Origin: Centroberyx gerrardi
Lineage: Eukaryota > Chordata > Actinopteri > Beryciformes > Berycidae
Direction: 5' to 3'
DNA: 64,000 bases
Assembly (NCBI RefSeq): GCF_048128805.1
Contig: NC_136008.1
Location: 17,091,572 to 17,155,571, forward strand
Shown here: in pieces, positions 11,401 through 22,217 of the stretch
Layout: each line of letters starts with the position of its first letter
Numbering within the stretch: position 1 is the first letter of the stretch
Notes under the pieces: model-generated
Databases searched by the model: none
Seen by the model: only the letters and a program-made list of their open reading frames with translations
What the model was told of the DNA's origin: nothing
Made by a program: the position numbers and the translations under genes

Positions 11401-12057
11401 GAGCACCCAGAGTTCCAGTGGATTCAGGGAAAGCCCAAGAAAGTGTCCCTGCCTTATCAATGTGAGCAGTGCAGCACCAGCTTTAAGACACTAGATTTGC
11501 TGTTCAATCACCAGCTTTGCCATTCCTCAATACAAGATGTACACAGGGACACTGATTACGATTTATCACTAGATGATCATAGTCCGCACTCGAACAAGAG
11601 AATGTTCAGCCCTCTCATAAACAACCACATAACAATGTACCATCCTGAACCTCAGCAAAACGACTTCTGCCCTTCTTCATCTCTCCAAATGGACAACCCC
11701 CTGGAGGGCCCCTTATTGAAATATCCAGACCCAGTTCCTCCAGAGCCACCACTGATACAGGTGGTTCCCTTTGCCCAACATCAGAGTCCTGACTCATGTA
11801 AAACTGTCCAGCGGCCCAAGAGCACACATTTGTACCAAGATAAAGAAACCAGTCATGACAGAATAGGAGAAAATGTAATTGGAAAACAGATTGCAACTTT
11901 AAAAGCTGCGAAAAGGAATGTGACCCGAGATGCTGTCAAATCAAATGAGTGTGAAGGGTCTTCTGAGGGCATAAAGTGTGCTGTGTGCGGTAACACTTAT
12001 TCCATCATTTCAGACCTTTATCAGCACTATTTGCAGCACGCTAGAGGACAGTTGTAA
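8485..12057 (+). CDS. AT-hook and 13-finger C2H2 protein with terminal HYLQHARG finger, 1190 aa
   Basis: The exon starts after an acceptor at 8409, and the frame is open from there. 8485 is the first ATG in it, so a longer N-terminus from an unseen exon is possible. The N-terminal half is disordered and has three AT-hook motifs (KRGRPPKRKK near residue 74, KRKRGRPRK near 170, KRGRPK near 251) and two RRLRS patches. From residue 527 there are thirteen C2H2 fingers in groups of 3, 5 and 4. Only a few use the TGE(K/R)P linker. One last finger (CAVCGNTY...HYLQHARGQL) is separated by about 150 disordered residues and ends at the stop. AT-hooks bind the minor groove of AT-rich DNA, so a nuclear chromatin or transcription role is inferred. 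It is related to the genes at 24578 and 31990 through the last finger. Confidence 0.88.
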   Translation: MKDTELNQPTSESHSSSGHLQSDGLANSETVGEANWQQSKQIMSQVTMEGKSETTPLWTSTTDIPGQSVEVRRKRGRPPKRKKLLIEANDDQDPTGPDAVEQKECIDPVPCTATMAPLPECLANHNNDDVPNSVDGPLISDPPRNEMSDPHSVSDCKPEDGIPVLPKRKRGRPRKTAMTVSKEKIAVAGAVDAHADKDSGPARRLRSRGEQHPLTPDGKICSDVKVDLKQNQLTPTVHVPSQNKSNCQGIKRGRPKLADRQIPAKVSRLAVSQEASSMLSSDTGCGERVETDKQAKLNTDKQEADVDEKDRHLCPQSGVGPQQSTKLMEGALPRRRLRSKVAVGPTSQVIPSQSQHSLNLVSPRGSVEPKKEHSMNINGSEEFKSQGSVDSPPNTEPGSSDVRTSRRHGLPPKPVGIPSNVKAEDIEIELDQFNSISDSNSHTSLQYNANTTVKSECPNSRRNTFGYRRRKRRRRNVLLQREHLAVANQGHEGDTEAQKRTDCGDPDKEGNSNGSSTKRRGKTLLKCKDCGRTFKFLSQYIIHQRIHTGERPFKCPECGKGFTKNSNLNLHLKTHKKSNAYQKCPHCKIKFSCAEYSAHMKMHSHELNQGSEKATSERHSRGDDHDINEALHTVKRDGGKQVCQYCGKTFPFRSALIRHVRVHTGEKPYKCDICGKAFGQAYFLRVHELTHWSVKRYNCTLCGKSFTHYSNAKNHSCRFFKDSEEIQTKRRVKPSLSYTCHICKNTFFQLQEFNSHMKAHTGAKLYRCLLCDKLFGVISEFNAHRSHCHRARGEHDDPTSVIKDEETVAAIQYSVPQNTQRGSSGHKSFPPVTTMNCETPTKSSHTSFQSSQTHRKKRIINSKKPFQSTIIPSQNLSHLVSKLNKLDNRSDPRKYLCPSCGRLFRHMGRLRAHMLTHARGKSYTCGCCGKTLENWKKLWHHQRIHRQRRGRFTCPQCGQGFRFVEPYKRHMTEHPEFQWIQGKPKKVSLPYQCEQCSTSFKTLDLLFNHQLCHSSIQDVHRDTDYDLSLDDHSPHSNKRMFSPLINNHITMYHPEPQQNDFCPSSSLQMDNPLEGPLLKYPDPVPPEPPLIQVVPFAQHQSPDSCKTVQRPKSTHLYQDKETSHDRIGENVIGKQIATLKAAKRNVTRDAVKSNECEGSSEGIKCAVCGNTYSIISDLYQHYLQHARGQL

Positions 12058-13890
12058 TGAACTAAATGGAGAACGTCTGCTCCTACCATATGTAGATTGG
12101 ACTTTTTTCCTCACTGTGTTCTTATTACAGGGTTCCCATTGTCATGGAAAATAGAAAAATCATGGACTGAAAATTGTTTGGGTTTTTTTTCTACGCCTGG
12201 AAGAGTTATGGAAACTGAAATGTATCTCAGAAGATTTGGAAATGTCCTTCAGATTTGTTCAGAATCATTTATTCAACCAGTTAGATATGTATTTGTCAAG
12301 TATTTTTAATTTGGTCTAATTAGGCTACCTAAGACAATAATCACCCAAATAACAGATTTACTTATTAATGATACAAACGGAATTTACAAAATATTGGGGA
12401 CACCCTTTATTAAATCCGTACCAGTCACAAAGGAGGATGTAGATAAAGAGAAGCATACGAGTTGGAGAAGGATTTTTAAATTTTGAGACAAGATATGGAT
12501 TGTGCAGCTCAATATCAGAAAAATGTCCCTCATATTTTGTACATTCAGTATGTTTTTTGGCTAGCCAGACAGACATTTAAGTAGCTATTCAACAACAAAA
12601 TTAATCATTTGAACATAGATGCTGACTAATACTTGTTAAGAAATTGTTATATTTCAGTGATTAATCATGGGAAAGGTAACGTTTGATTAGTAGGAAGTTG
12701 TAGAAACCATGTTAAGAAATGACCACTGAAACATTTTGACTATTCATTCAGCCTTTGTTGTTGCCTTGCATTTTGTGGGAAACTTTATTTTATAACAGCA
12801 TTTTTCTCCCTAAAAAGTATGAACAATGTAAGTAGTAGATGTATATTTTTACACAGGCTTCAAACATTGTCACCTTGCTACTTTATACATCCGTTCACTG
12901 TATAACGAAGGTGAATTTAATATGAACGTTAGTGTGCATTTTATCAAAACCATGTAGGTCTATTCTTCACTTATGCAAGTCATACAAATACTCAAATTGT
13001 TTCAGAGGAAGTGCTGTATTGTCCAAAAAGCTCAAATTAAACTTGTGTTCTGGTCGACAACGGGGACTTGTTTTTTCAGCTTTTTATACTTTTAAAATTC
13101 ATATTTATATCAAACTGTGTTGACTTCTGGCATGTATATTTTTGTCAAGAAGCCCTGAAATGGATTTGTTCTGCTGTGGACTTGTAATATTGACATGTGA
13201 TGGTTGAAATCAAATGATGCTAAATTTTACAGAAATTACATTGGCGAACACATTCCACATTCCATAGTTTGACAGGAGATTTGAAGAAGATCCATAATTG
13301 TTGACTGCTTTTAAATAGCTACATTTTCCTGCTTTGGTTTCAGGCTTGGTTTAATAACTTCATGAAAAAAACAATCAAATCACATCATTTGAAAAGATGT
13401 TTCTCTGGTGGACACCCTGTTGTATATATTTTTATGCTCAATTGGTTTGTCTTTGACAACAATAAAGGTCACTTTTCTATTCATGTGATTGCTATTATTT
13501 TTATGTCACAATGTGTGCATAGATTGCTAGATATATTTCTTGAATAGTATATATAAGGAATGGTTAAATTCATTAACGCCTTTGCTCTATGATATCCATG
13601 AGATGTCACTACTGCAATCCAGAAATGTTTTTGGTAACATGAAAGCTTGAAGCTTAATGAAACTTAAATATCAGTAGGCACTACTGCATCCTGTATACGT
13701 TAACTACCCCAGTAGATGCCAAGATGCCCCTAGTCGGAGCATTTTACCATATGTTGATGGGAAAAAACAACTTAAACTTCTTCATAGTCAGTTAAGGACC
13801 TGCTGCAGCATATTTCAACGGTCCAAAGTGATGAATTTGAATACAATGTGTAGTGTTCTGAGAAGCAGTCAAACACATTAATTGGCTTTG
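12058..13890 (+). other. 3' UTR of AT-hook zinc-finger gene and convergent intergenic gap
   Basis: AT-rich, with no further coding signal. The UTR probably ends after the AATAAA at 13461-13466. That leaves about 400 bases before the tail of the oppositely directed trypsin gene. Confidence 0.55.
13461..13466 (+). terminator. Poly(A) signal of the AT-hook zinc-finger gene
   Basis: A canonical AATAAA lies 1.4 kb past the stop and is followed by a T/GT-rich stretch. It is the best candidate before the convergent trypsin gene. Confidence 0.5.
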
Positions 13891-13898
13891 AAAGATGT

Positions 13899-13904
13899 TT
13901 TAAT
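13899..13904 (-). terminator. Poly(A) signal of trypsinogen gene A
   Basis: Read on the minus strand this is ATTAAA, about 65 bases after the stop codon. That is the short 3' UTR expected of a pancreatic trypsin mRNA. Confidence 0.6.
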
Positions 13905-13935
13905 TTCTTGCCAGCAGGTATCTAGTTTCCAGGCT

Positions 13936-14724
13936 TAGAACAAATGTTCCTTCCAGTAAGGTTAATTTAGTTGGAGGACATGGTGCTCTTGATCCAGGAG
14001 TTGTAGTTGCAGACCTTGGCATAGACACCAGGCTTGTTCCTCTGGGCACAGCCGTAACCCCAGGACACCACACCCTGCAGCTGACCGTTGCACACCACGG
14101 GGCCGCCGGAGTCACCCTGACAGGAGAAGAGGCAGAGACAACAGAGTGAGACGCAAGATGAGAGCAGGGCTGTTTCGAAGTTTGGTCGGTTCCACTTTGA
14201 AGTACAGTGATGATGACTTTTGTTCCTACCTGGCAAGAGTCCTTTCCTCCCTCAAGGAATCCAGCGCAGAACATGTTGGAGGTGATCTGTCCGGGGTAGG
14301 AGCTCCTGCAGCTGCTGTCGCTCAGGATGGGGGCATCCAGGCACCTCAGGCGATCAGGGTAGTTGCCTAGAGGGGAAGGAAAGAATGTAGTATATATGAA
14401 TTTTGCCATCAGTTTCTAACAAGTTTTTACCTAAATGTGATTGTTGCTGTTTCCTTACTGCCAGAGCTGCTGGTGTTTCCCCATCCGGAGATCAGACAGC
14501 GAGTGCCTGAGCTGGCACAGCTGGAGGGCAGGGACACGGTGCGGACGTAGCTGTTCAGGGTGGCGGGCTTGCTCAGCTTGATCAGCATGATGTCGTTGTC
14601 CAGGTTGCGGCTGCTGTAGCGGGGGTGCTTGATGACCTTGGCGGAGTTAATGAACTGCTCAGTGCCCTCATTGACAGCGATGTTGTGCTCACCGAGACGC
14701 ACCTGGATGCGGCTGAGGAGAGAG
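13936..14724 (-). repeat. Near-identical tract shared with trypsin B (copy 1)
   Basis: This tract matches 17846-18634 at a constant offset of 3910 bases. I find two substitutions in 789 bases, one in intron 4 and one in exon 4. It covers exons 3-5, introns 3 and 4 and the start of the 3' UTR. Similarity stops abruptly at both edges, and intron 2 on one side and the 3' flank on the other are unrelated. This pattern suits recent gene conversion. Confidence 0.9.
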
Positions 14725-15598
14725 GCATGAGGTAAATCACGCATTTGTTAAAAACAAAAACAGTAATCCCAGACTGAACCACCAAAAGAGGTTTCATATG
14801 AATGTAGCCTTAATGTCCAGTGTTGGGGATTCGCTTCAATACATGTAATTACACTAGTAGTTTAATTACATTTTGCAATTGGCCTAACTTGGTGGTAGTT
14901 CAACTAAATTCTAATTTGAATGGTGTTTTCAGTAGTAGCCTATATTCCTTTTGTGTCATTTTGAGGTGTAGTTAATTACTGCAACTACAAAGTATTTTGA
15001 ATATAAAAGAAATTAAGGGAATTGCATTTTTTCCTCCCTTTTTTACTAAAGTTGTTTGAACTACTATTTCTAAGTAACTTGTTAACAAAACTGTACTTCT
15101 CTTGTGAATAACTTTGCTGTAGTTAGTAGTAGCTACTGACCTATGCTTTCAAAGTAGCCTCCCCAACACTGCTAATCCATCTTTCTACTTCAAAAATTGT
15201 CATTTTTGGAAATTAGCCGGTTTGTGGCAGCCTTGTGGTATAACAGTAAAGTCAGTTGAATCTAAAATAGAACCTATATCACTTACGATTTGTAGCAGTG
15301 AGCGGCAGACACCACCCAGGTGCTGGAGATCAGGGAGCCTCCACAGAAGTGGTAGCCAGAGCTCAGAGAGACCTGGTAGGCAACAGAGTTCTTTCTGCAC
15401 TCGTATCCTCCCACAATCTTGTCGTCCTCATCCTCAATGGGGGCAGCAACTGATGGAGAGAGAGAATAAACCAATATTTGGCTTTTACAGGATAGTAATT
15501 AAAAAAAAATTACAATGTATATTAAAGACAGTAACACTGCTTTAGTTTTCATACTCACATGCCACTGTGAACAGAGCCAGAAGAATGAAAGCCTTCAT
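13967..15598 (-). CDS. Trypsinogen A, five exons, 247 aa (teleost prss1-like)
   Basis: Exons on the minus strand are 15598-15559, 15449-15287, 14712-14459, 14366-14230 and 14116-13967. All junctions are GT-AG and the sum is 744 nt. The product is a secreted serine endopeptidase precursor of the exocrine pancreas that cuts after Lys or Arg. The signal peptide is [15 protein letters not shown]. The activation peptide is APIEDEDDK, an enteropeptidase site with EDDK rather than DDDDK. The mature enzyme starts IVGGYE. The triad is visible as His in SAAHC, Asp in DNDIML and Ser in GDSGGP. The specificity Asp is in KDSCQ. Exon phases match the trypsin family. No lesion is seen. It differs from copy B at 17877-19181 mainly in exon 1, introns 1 and 2, and residue 187 (Ala here, Thr there). 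It is on the strand opposite to all the zinc-finger genes. Confidence 0.96.
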
Positions 15599-15646
15599 GA
15601 TTGTGCCGGTCTGTGCCTCGGTGCCAGAACCGCTATTCTGTCGTCC

Positions 15647-15655
15647 CTTTTAAAC
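15647..15655 (-). promoter_or_regulatory. TATA-like box of trypsinogen A
   Basis: On the minus strand the sequence reads GTTTAAAAG about 50 bases before the start codon, the usual TATA position for trypsin genes with very short 5' UTRs. An E-box-like CACGTG lies further upstream near 15729. Confidence 0.6.
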
Positions 15656-16226
15656 CCCTCTGTCCCTTCGTTATCTGATTGGCCAAGGACACAACGAAAC
15701 ATTTCCATTTTCACCTTTCAAACAGTAACACGTGCGTGAAAACACATCTGGTAGACGAGAGCCAACATAATGATGATGTGTCTTTTCTTCCCACCACCAC
15801 CCCAGTGCACTGGCTTTATGAAAAATATGACTATAATTTTGTTTCTGTTTGACATTCCTGCAGGAGTTCAAAGCAAAACATTTTGCCTTTGCCAATATCC
15901 TCATAAAATGTCTGTTTATCACTCAATGAACTGTACTATATTGGTTTAAATCACAGTTGATTAGAGATGGTATTGAGAGGAAAGACCAATAACCTTTAAA
16001 GCAACATTGTCCATCAATTGTCTGCATTTCACCATAGTTTTTATTTATTTCACCTCCAGTCCTCAGATTTGTATTCATAGCCACATACAGTAGGTGACCT
16101 AGACCATGGAATGAAAACCTCCTGTTCCTTTGCACTGTGGAAAGAGACTTGTCATCAATGCGGCTATACTATAAAGGTACATTTCCTCATTTTTGTTTCT
16201 AGTGAAAAATGATTGTTTCCTGCTTT

Positions 16227-16332
16227 TTGTGTTCCTGGTTCATAAAACACTGAGTAAACAAAACAAAACCAAACAAAACAGAGATTGATGTCAAATTGTC
16301 ATTTTTTTATTGTTTATTTTAATGCAGTCATA
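16227..16332 (-). pseudogene. Relic 3' flank of a lost trypsin copy
   Basis: This stretch aligns with the sequence just downstream of trypsin B (about 17725-17836). Shared blocks in the same order include GTTCCTGGTT, an ACAAAAC-rich run, AGAYTGATGTCAA, a T-rich stretch holding AATAAA on the minus strand, and CAGTCAT. No trypsin exon follows on its gene side (16340-17720), so the body was lost or never copied. The alignment is by eye, with several small gaps. Confidence 0.5.
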
Positions 16333-16699
16333 CTGTAAGTGTACAATACATTTCTTTTATACATTTTCTATCACACATTAATAATGTATGTTTTGCTTCA
16401 GGGGGAACAATGTTAGGTCTCTCTTCTTTTTTCTTACAAATGTTTTTTCTTGACTATGTGCCACTAAGATTGTTTGTGCCACTAAGATTGTCATTCTTTA
16501 GTACTCATTTGTACTGTGATGATGTATGTATTGAAACTTAACATATTTTAATTTGAAATGAATGGATGAATTATAATTATTATAACTATAACTTTTATAA
16601 TTATAACTTTTTATGACCAAGAAAACATGAGTATGTTGACATAGCTACCCCACCGCCTGCTATTTATTTGTTGATTGTATTGTCTTCGCTTGCTGTCTT

Positions 16700-16890
16700 G
16701 TTGTTTTGCTTTTATCTTGTGTTGTGTTAAGTGTTATACTGGAGGACCGCAATGGAAATAAGCCTTCGGGCTTTATTGTGTTTTCATCCTCGGTGATTTT
16801 TAATGTATGTAATGACTGCATTGCAGTGTTAGCCTATATGTGTTTTTTTTTAATCATCAAATAAATTCATTCATTCATTCATTCAATGAA
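16700..16890 (+). repeat. LINE-like 3' tail ending in (ATTC)n
   Basis: The segment contains an AAGCCTTCGGGCTTTATTG hairpin-like motif and ends in AAATAAATTCATTCATTC. A 3' end made of a short tandem repeat is typical of CR1/L2-clade non-LTR elements. No protein-coding part remains, so the family call is tentative. Confidence 0.45.
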
Positions 16891-17803
16891 ATCTAGGTTT
16901 ATTCGGTTACATATAATTCTGTCATCTTAATGGTGTTAGTCAAGTACTTAGTAAGGAGAGCTACCATTTTTCTTCTTATGCATGAAAAAATCAACTTCCA
17001 ATTGAATCTTTGTGTTTACTTATGTTTGTATACAGTATTCATATCGTAATCTTCTCTTGTCACATCAGTAAACTAAAGCAAGAAATATCCCAGGAATTTT
17101 TTTTTTATTTTGGTTGTAAATGTCCAAAATTTCAAGAAATAAACAGAATATTTATCATCCAAAGCCACTGAGTCAACATTAATGGTTATGCATAATTAAG
17201 TTTATTGATATGAGTATCACATTGTCAATATATATTTATGAAGCAAGAAATCTGTGATGGTCATTTTCTCTGAATGATGTAGTTCCTGTGTCCCTTTTAT
17301 GAAGTATTTCATCTCAAAAATAGGTGAAAATGAATTTTCTTTAGTAGTAGTTGTTTAGTGGTAGTTGTTAAGTAGCTTCACTGATAAAAAAAAAAACATA
17401 TTTAGAAAAATGACCCAGTAAATGGCAAACTATTGCATTAACACTAATAAAACCAAATTAAAACTGAACAAAGTATCCTAAGATGTAGGACTAAATTAGC
17501 ACATATATCACAAAATATTGCATCATTTTCTTTTTGCATTTGTATGAGGAAATTATCAAATATGATACTAAAAGTATGTTTATACATATTTTAAACTGAT
17601 AAAGTTTCATTCTGACAGGAGAAAAAAGTAAAGAAAACAAAACCAAAAAAAAAACTATTTACTTGTGGCACCTGCTTCATACTTGAATAAGCACTAATTA
17701 GGTATTTGTTCTCAGCAGGATTTTCTGTTCCTGGTTACATACCTGCTTTATCCAACACCAGAAAAACAAAACAAGACAGAGACTGATGTCAATTTTTAAT
17801 CTT

Positions 17804-17809
17804 TTTATT
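17804..17809 (-). terminator. Poly(A) signal of trypsinogen B
   Basis: On the minus strand this is AATAAA, about 70 bases after the stop codon. Confidence 0.65.
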
Positions 17810-17845
17810 TTCTTGTGGCAGTTGTTACAGTCATGGGTTCCTTCA

Positions 17846-18634
17846 TAGAACAAATGTTCCTTCCAGTAAGGTTAATTTAGTTGGAGGACATGGTGCTCTT
17901 GATCCAGGAGTTGTAGTTGCAGACCTTGGCATAGACACCAGGCTTGTTCCTCTGGGCACAGCCGTAACCCCAGGACACCACACCCTGCAGCTGACCGTTG
18001 CACACCACGGGGCCGCCGGAGTCACCCTGACAGGAGAAGAGGCAGAGACAACAGAGTGAGACGCAAGATGAGAGCAGGGCTGTTTTGAAGTTTGGTCGGT
18101 TCCACTTTGAAGTACAGTGATGATGACTTTTGTTCCTACCTGGCAAGAGTCCTTTCCTCCCTCAAGGAATCCAGTGCAGAACATGTTGGAGGTGATCTGT
18201 CCGGGGTAGGAGCTCCTGCAGCTGCTGTCGCTCAGGATGGGGGCATCCAGGCACCTCAGGCGATCAGGGTAGTTGCCTAGAGGGGAAGGAAAGAATGTAG
18301 TATATATGAATTTTGCCATCAGTTTCTAACAAGTTTTTACCTAAATGTGATTGTTGCTGTTTCCTTACTGCCAGAGCTGCTGGTGTTTCCCCATCCGGAG
18401 ATCAGACAGCGAGTGCCTGAGCTGGCACAGCTGGAGGGCAGGGACACGGTGCGGACGTAGCTGTTCAGGGTGGCGGGCTTGCTCAGCTTGATCAGCATGA
18501 TGTCGTTGTCCAGGTTGCGGCTGCTGTAGCGGGGGTGCTTGATGACCTTGGCGGAGTTAATGAACTGCTCAGTGCCCTCATTGACAGCGATGTTGTGCTC
18601 ACCGAGACGCACCTGGATGCGGCTGAGGAGAGAG
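17846..18634 (-). repeat. Near-identical tract shared with trypsin A (copy 2)
   Basis: Partner of 13936-14724, at an offset of 3910 bases with two visible substitutions. Edges are sharp. It ends about 12 bases into intron 2 on one side and about 30 bases past the stop on the other. Confidence 0.9.
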
Positions 18635-19181
18635 AAATAGAGGTGGTGGTGATGGATCAATCAAGTATCAGCTATTTTCTACATTCAGCATTGCCAGATA
18701 TAGGGTATGGCTGGAATGTGACTGCTTCTTAGTTTGTTAAATCTCAATAAAATGCAAGCTTGTTAATTCTGAGCCAGTAGATGTTTACTCACGACTTGTA
18801 GCAGTGAGCAGCAGACACCACCCAGGTGCTGGAGATCAGGGAGCCTCCACAGAAGTGGTAGCCAGAGCTCAGAGAGACCTGGTAGGCAACAGAGTTCTTT
18901 CTGCACTCGTATCCTCCCACAATCTTGTCGTCCTCATCCTCAATGGGGGCAGCAACTTCAACACAAAAATAAGGTGTTACAAAATAAGTGTGTTTAAAAC
19001 TCATCACTTCATTTGGAGGTTAGCAGTAACATAATCTAGAACTGTTTTTCATCCTGCTATAACATTCAATACAGAAAGTAATGAAGTAAATCAGCTTTGC
19101 CCCTAAATTTTGTCTCCCTGCATAAAAATACAAGAGCGTACATGCCGCAGCGAACAGGGTCAGAAGAATGAAGTACTTCAT
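17877..19181 (-). CDS. Trypsinogen B, five exons, 247 aa (teleost prss1-like)
   Basis: Exons on the minus strand are 19181-19142, 18955-18793, 18622-18369, 18276-18140 and 18026-17877. The sum is 744 nt with the same phases as gene A. The signal peptide is [15 protein letters not shown], followed by the same APIEDEDDK activation peptide and IVGGYE mature start. The His-Asp-Ser triad, the specificity Asp and all cysteines are kept. Exon 2 has two silent differences from A. The only difference in exons 3-5 changes Ala187 to Thr, next to a disulfide cysteine. Intron 2 is 170 bases here against 574 in A. The first donor (T followed by GTACGC) is weaker than the GTGAGT of gene A, so splicing or output may differ. 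It is transcribed away from the Myb/SANT-like gene, whose first exon starts about 700 bases upstream. Confidence 0.95.
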
Positions 19182-19225
19182 GATTGCGTCGTGCAACTAC
19201 GAGACCTACACAAGCTGCACTGGGT

Positions 19226-19233
19226 CTTATATA
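19226..19233 (-). promoter_or_regulatory. TATA box of trypsinogen B
   Basis: The minus strand reads TATATAAG about 45 bases upstream of the ATG, a close fit to the TATA consensus. Sequence beyond it is unrelated to the upstream region of gene A. Confidence 0.7.
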
Positions 19234-19847
19234 TGTAGGCTATATGTAACCTGATAGCTCTTTATCTGACCTTCTCAAGGTCACTGTACTTTTCTGTGTA
19301 GCCTATACACAGTGATTAAACATTATCTCCCCTGGGAAACGACAGCATGGTCAAAGAGAGCAACACGTGGATACACATGACTCATTCATTGAGAGAACCA
19401 TCTGTCAGTTGAATTTTAATTCTCTGTAACACTCGACAAGATTTGAATCTTGAAATTACAATACTTAATTTAATATTATATTTAATATTTAATTTCATAC
19501 TGAATAAAATAATTAACAGAAAAAGATTGAACATTATTTATTATTTTGGACAAATTAGAATAATTTGTTATTCGTTGTATGGAAATAGGCCTATGTATTG
19601 CAATAACATTTTGAAGTGTATAAAATGAAATAACTGCCAGTGATATTAGACATAACACAGGCTAACTAATTTAATGTAATAAAAACGTGATTATTACGGG
19701 GCTGTGATCACAGTGTTAAGCTACCACCATTATTCCTTCAGATCCCATTAAAGATTATTGCAATAAATCGATGATATGTACCTGACCTGAGTCTGGCTGA
19801 TGTTTACATTTTCCTAACTTTGCTTGGTCCTGAACATACCCCCTTAG

Positions 19848-19955
19848 TGACGTCAATAGAAAGCGACTGTCTTCGGTTTGTGTATCGGCAGGTGAGCTAA
19901 CAGCTGCATCAAATGTGTTTTGGTTTTGTTTTGCCTCTCGTGCACGTATCATGAG
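19848..19955 (+). promoter_or_regulatory. CRE-bearing promoter and noncoding first exon of the Myb/SANT-like gene
   Basis: A full palindromic cAMP-response element TGACGTCA lies at 19848-19855. The exon ends at 19955 with a strong donor (ATGAG followed by GTAAGA). The matching acceptor precedes about 10 bases of 5' UTR before the ATG at 20802. A second possible donor is at 19900. The start site is inferred. Confidence 0.5.
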
Positions 19956-20801
19956 GTAAGAAATAGAACATTTTCACCTTTGTACCCAGGTGTAGTTGTA
20001 TTTTGCTGGCATTTCAGATGAGGTTGCAGCTTAACTTGGTCCTGTGGTAGCGAGTTAGCTAGCTACATTGCAAGATCAGCACCTAATGTATGCGGAATGC
20101 GCAACCATTGCGGATGTGGTGCAGAAAAAAATGCGCATCGATGCGACAGAATACAGAAGTCAACATCACTGCCAAATATGAGCATAGCTATTTGAATATT
20201 TTACAGCGACGATGTTGTAAACAAGGTTATGTTTTGTTCTTGCATTTCAGCTCTAGGAACGATCCCCTACCTGGATGTTGCAACTTGCTGTAAATCAGCT
20301 GACCGTTTAGATGCAGCACTTAAGCCTCTCCAGTTGTACACCTTGAACTTCTTGCACTTTAGTTTTTTTCGCAAGGCACATATGTTTTTATAAACATATC
20401 CATATCAATGAAAATGATAGAAATGGATTTAAATGACTGTAGCTAGCCATAAATGTCTCTCTTGACTCCGTGGTCTAATCAGGAACAGGATGAATGTATC
20501 TTTAACGAACTTGCACAACTTGATTACTTGAATAATTTGATACATAATGTTGAAAATCAAAGTACTTATTTATATTTTCCCTTAATGATATAGCTGTATA
20601 TTTCATATGCAGCATCACCCTGTAGTCTGTGTGCCACTAGTACCCTAAGCAGGCTCATAATTATTTGATATAATGTACTTAGCACTTGTAATATACTTTG
20701 CAGTAAGTTCAATCATACGGTGAACTTCCATTAATGGGGCAGAAGCTGTCAGTAACAGAATTGGCCCACCAGTCAGTTCTTCTGTAAACCAGGCCTGACT
20801 C

Positions 20802-22153
20802 ATGACTGAGTACTACGAGGAGGGGGGGCTGCTGTATGAGCAATCACCTCCCATGCACATCAAGGTGGAGTCTCCCGAGGGACCCTTTGGAGGGGGAGTC
20901 TCAGAAGACGGCTTCCCCAGGGAGGATGAGGACTCGGAGGGCAGCTGTGACCAGAATAGTGGATTACCTGGAGGACTCCCCTTCAATGTGGTAGTGGTGC
21001 ATCCTAACATCATGGCGCCAGGCATGTCCTCAGATGACCTCTTGTCCATTGAACAAAGTAAGCCCTAATACGTTCAAGGCCATAATGAGAAACAGGACCC
21101 CACACGTCCTTGTTTATGTTTAAACTGCTGCTCAGCATATGCAACAAATAGGCAACAATGTTTTAACATGTAAGATTATGGAATTATTTTATTACCAGTG
21201 TACATAAGCCAAGTTAGGATAGGCAACAATAAATCAAATTCAAGCTAAACACTTAAAATATGTTTTAACTAAGGGTACATTTAGCTTCAATATGACTGCT
21301 CAAATAGTTTGGTAGCATATCCACAATTGGGAAAAAATTAATCTTTAATGCTCTGATGGAGGCTTTTCTTGCCAAAATGTGTTATTGCTTTGTGGTGTGT
21401 GCCACAAAACACAGACATGTGCCAAAAGTGCCATAAAGGAAATGCAAGTATTGAATCTAGTCATTTATTTCCAATTTTGGATGTGCTACCTCACTCTTTT
21501 TTGAGTAGTCATATTTGATTAAATTTTTTTTTTTTTGGCTCAGCACTCCACAAACAAGAATGCCCTTGTTGAGGTGCACTTCTCTGCCTCACACAGCACA
21601 TTTAGCTTCACTTTCTTTTTTCTCTTTTTTTGGGGGGTATCCTCTCGCCTCTTTCTCTGCAGACAGAGCAATGTCAGCAGCATTGGCTGCTGGTGGCGCA
21701 GGTAAAAGGAAGAGTCGTTTCAGTGGAGCAGAGCTGGAGGTGTTGGTGTCAGAAGTAACTCGGTGTGAAGGAGAGCTGTTCGGTCCTGCAGGAAGGCTCC
21801 GGCGACGGGAGAGAGAGCGCATCTGGGCAGGAATCCTGGAGAGAGTCAATGCCGTGTCCAGAGTCCCACGTACCCTTCGAGAGGTGAAGAAGCGCTGGGA
21901 TGACTTGAAGAGACGCAATGGGGGCAGGCTGGCAGATGCCCGCCACCGCAGCTGTTACCTGCCATCCAGCAGAGGGGCGTCAATGCTTGGACGGCCATCG
22001 CAGTCAAGCCCCAGGCTTCAACACACCAGGCAAAAGCAAAGCACCAGACCAAAGGCCAGTTTCCCATGCTTCACTGACTCTGATCCAGGTAAAAATTAGT
22101 TGCCTAATTGCTCTGCTATTTTTCTTTGTAGGTTCCTATGATTATAGGTGTGA

Positions 22154-22217
<64 letters not shown>

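Larger units (their letters stand above)
15656..17800. other. Spacer between trypsin genes
   Basis: This is 2.1 kb of AT-rich DNA with no intact gene. It holds the decayed trypsin 3' flank at 16227-16332 and a LINE-like 3' tail at 16700-16890. The remainder shows nothing recognisable. Confidence 0.6.

Noticed and set aside
15222-15545. Plus-strand frame across trypsin exon 2
   Set aside because: Antisense shadow of the trypsin coding exon.
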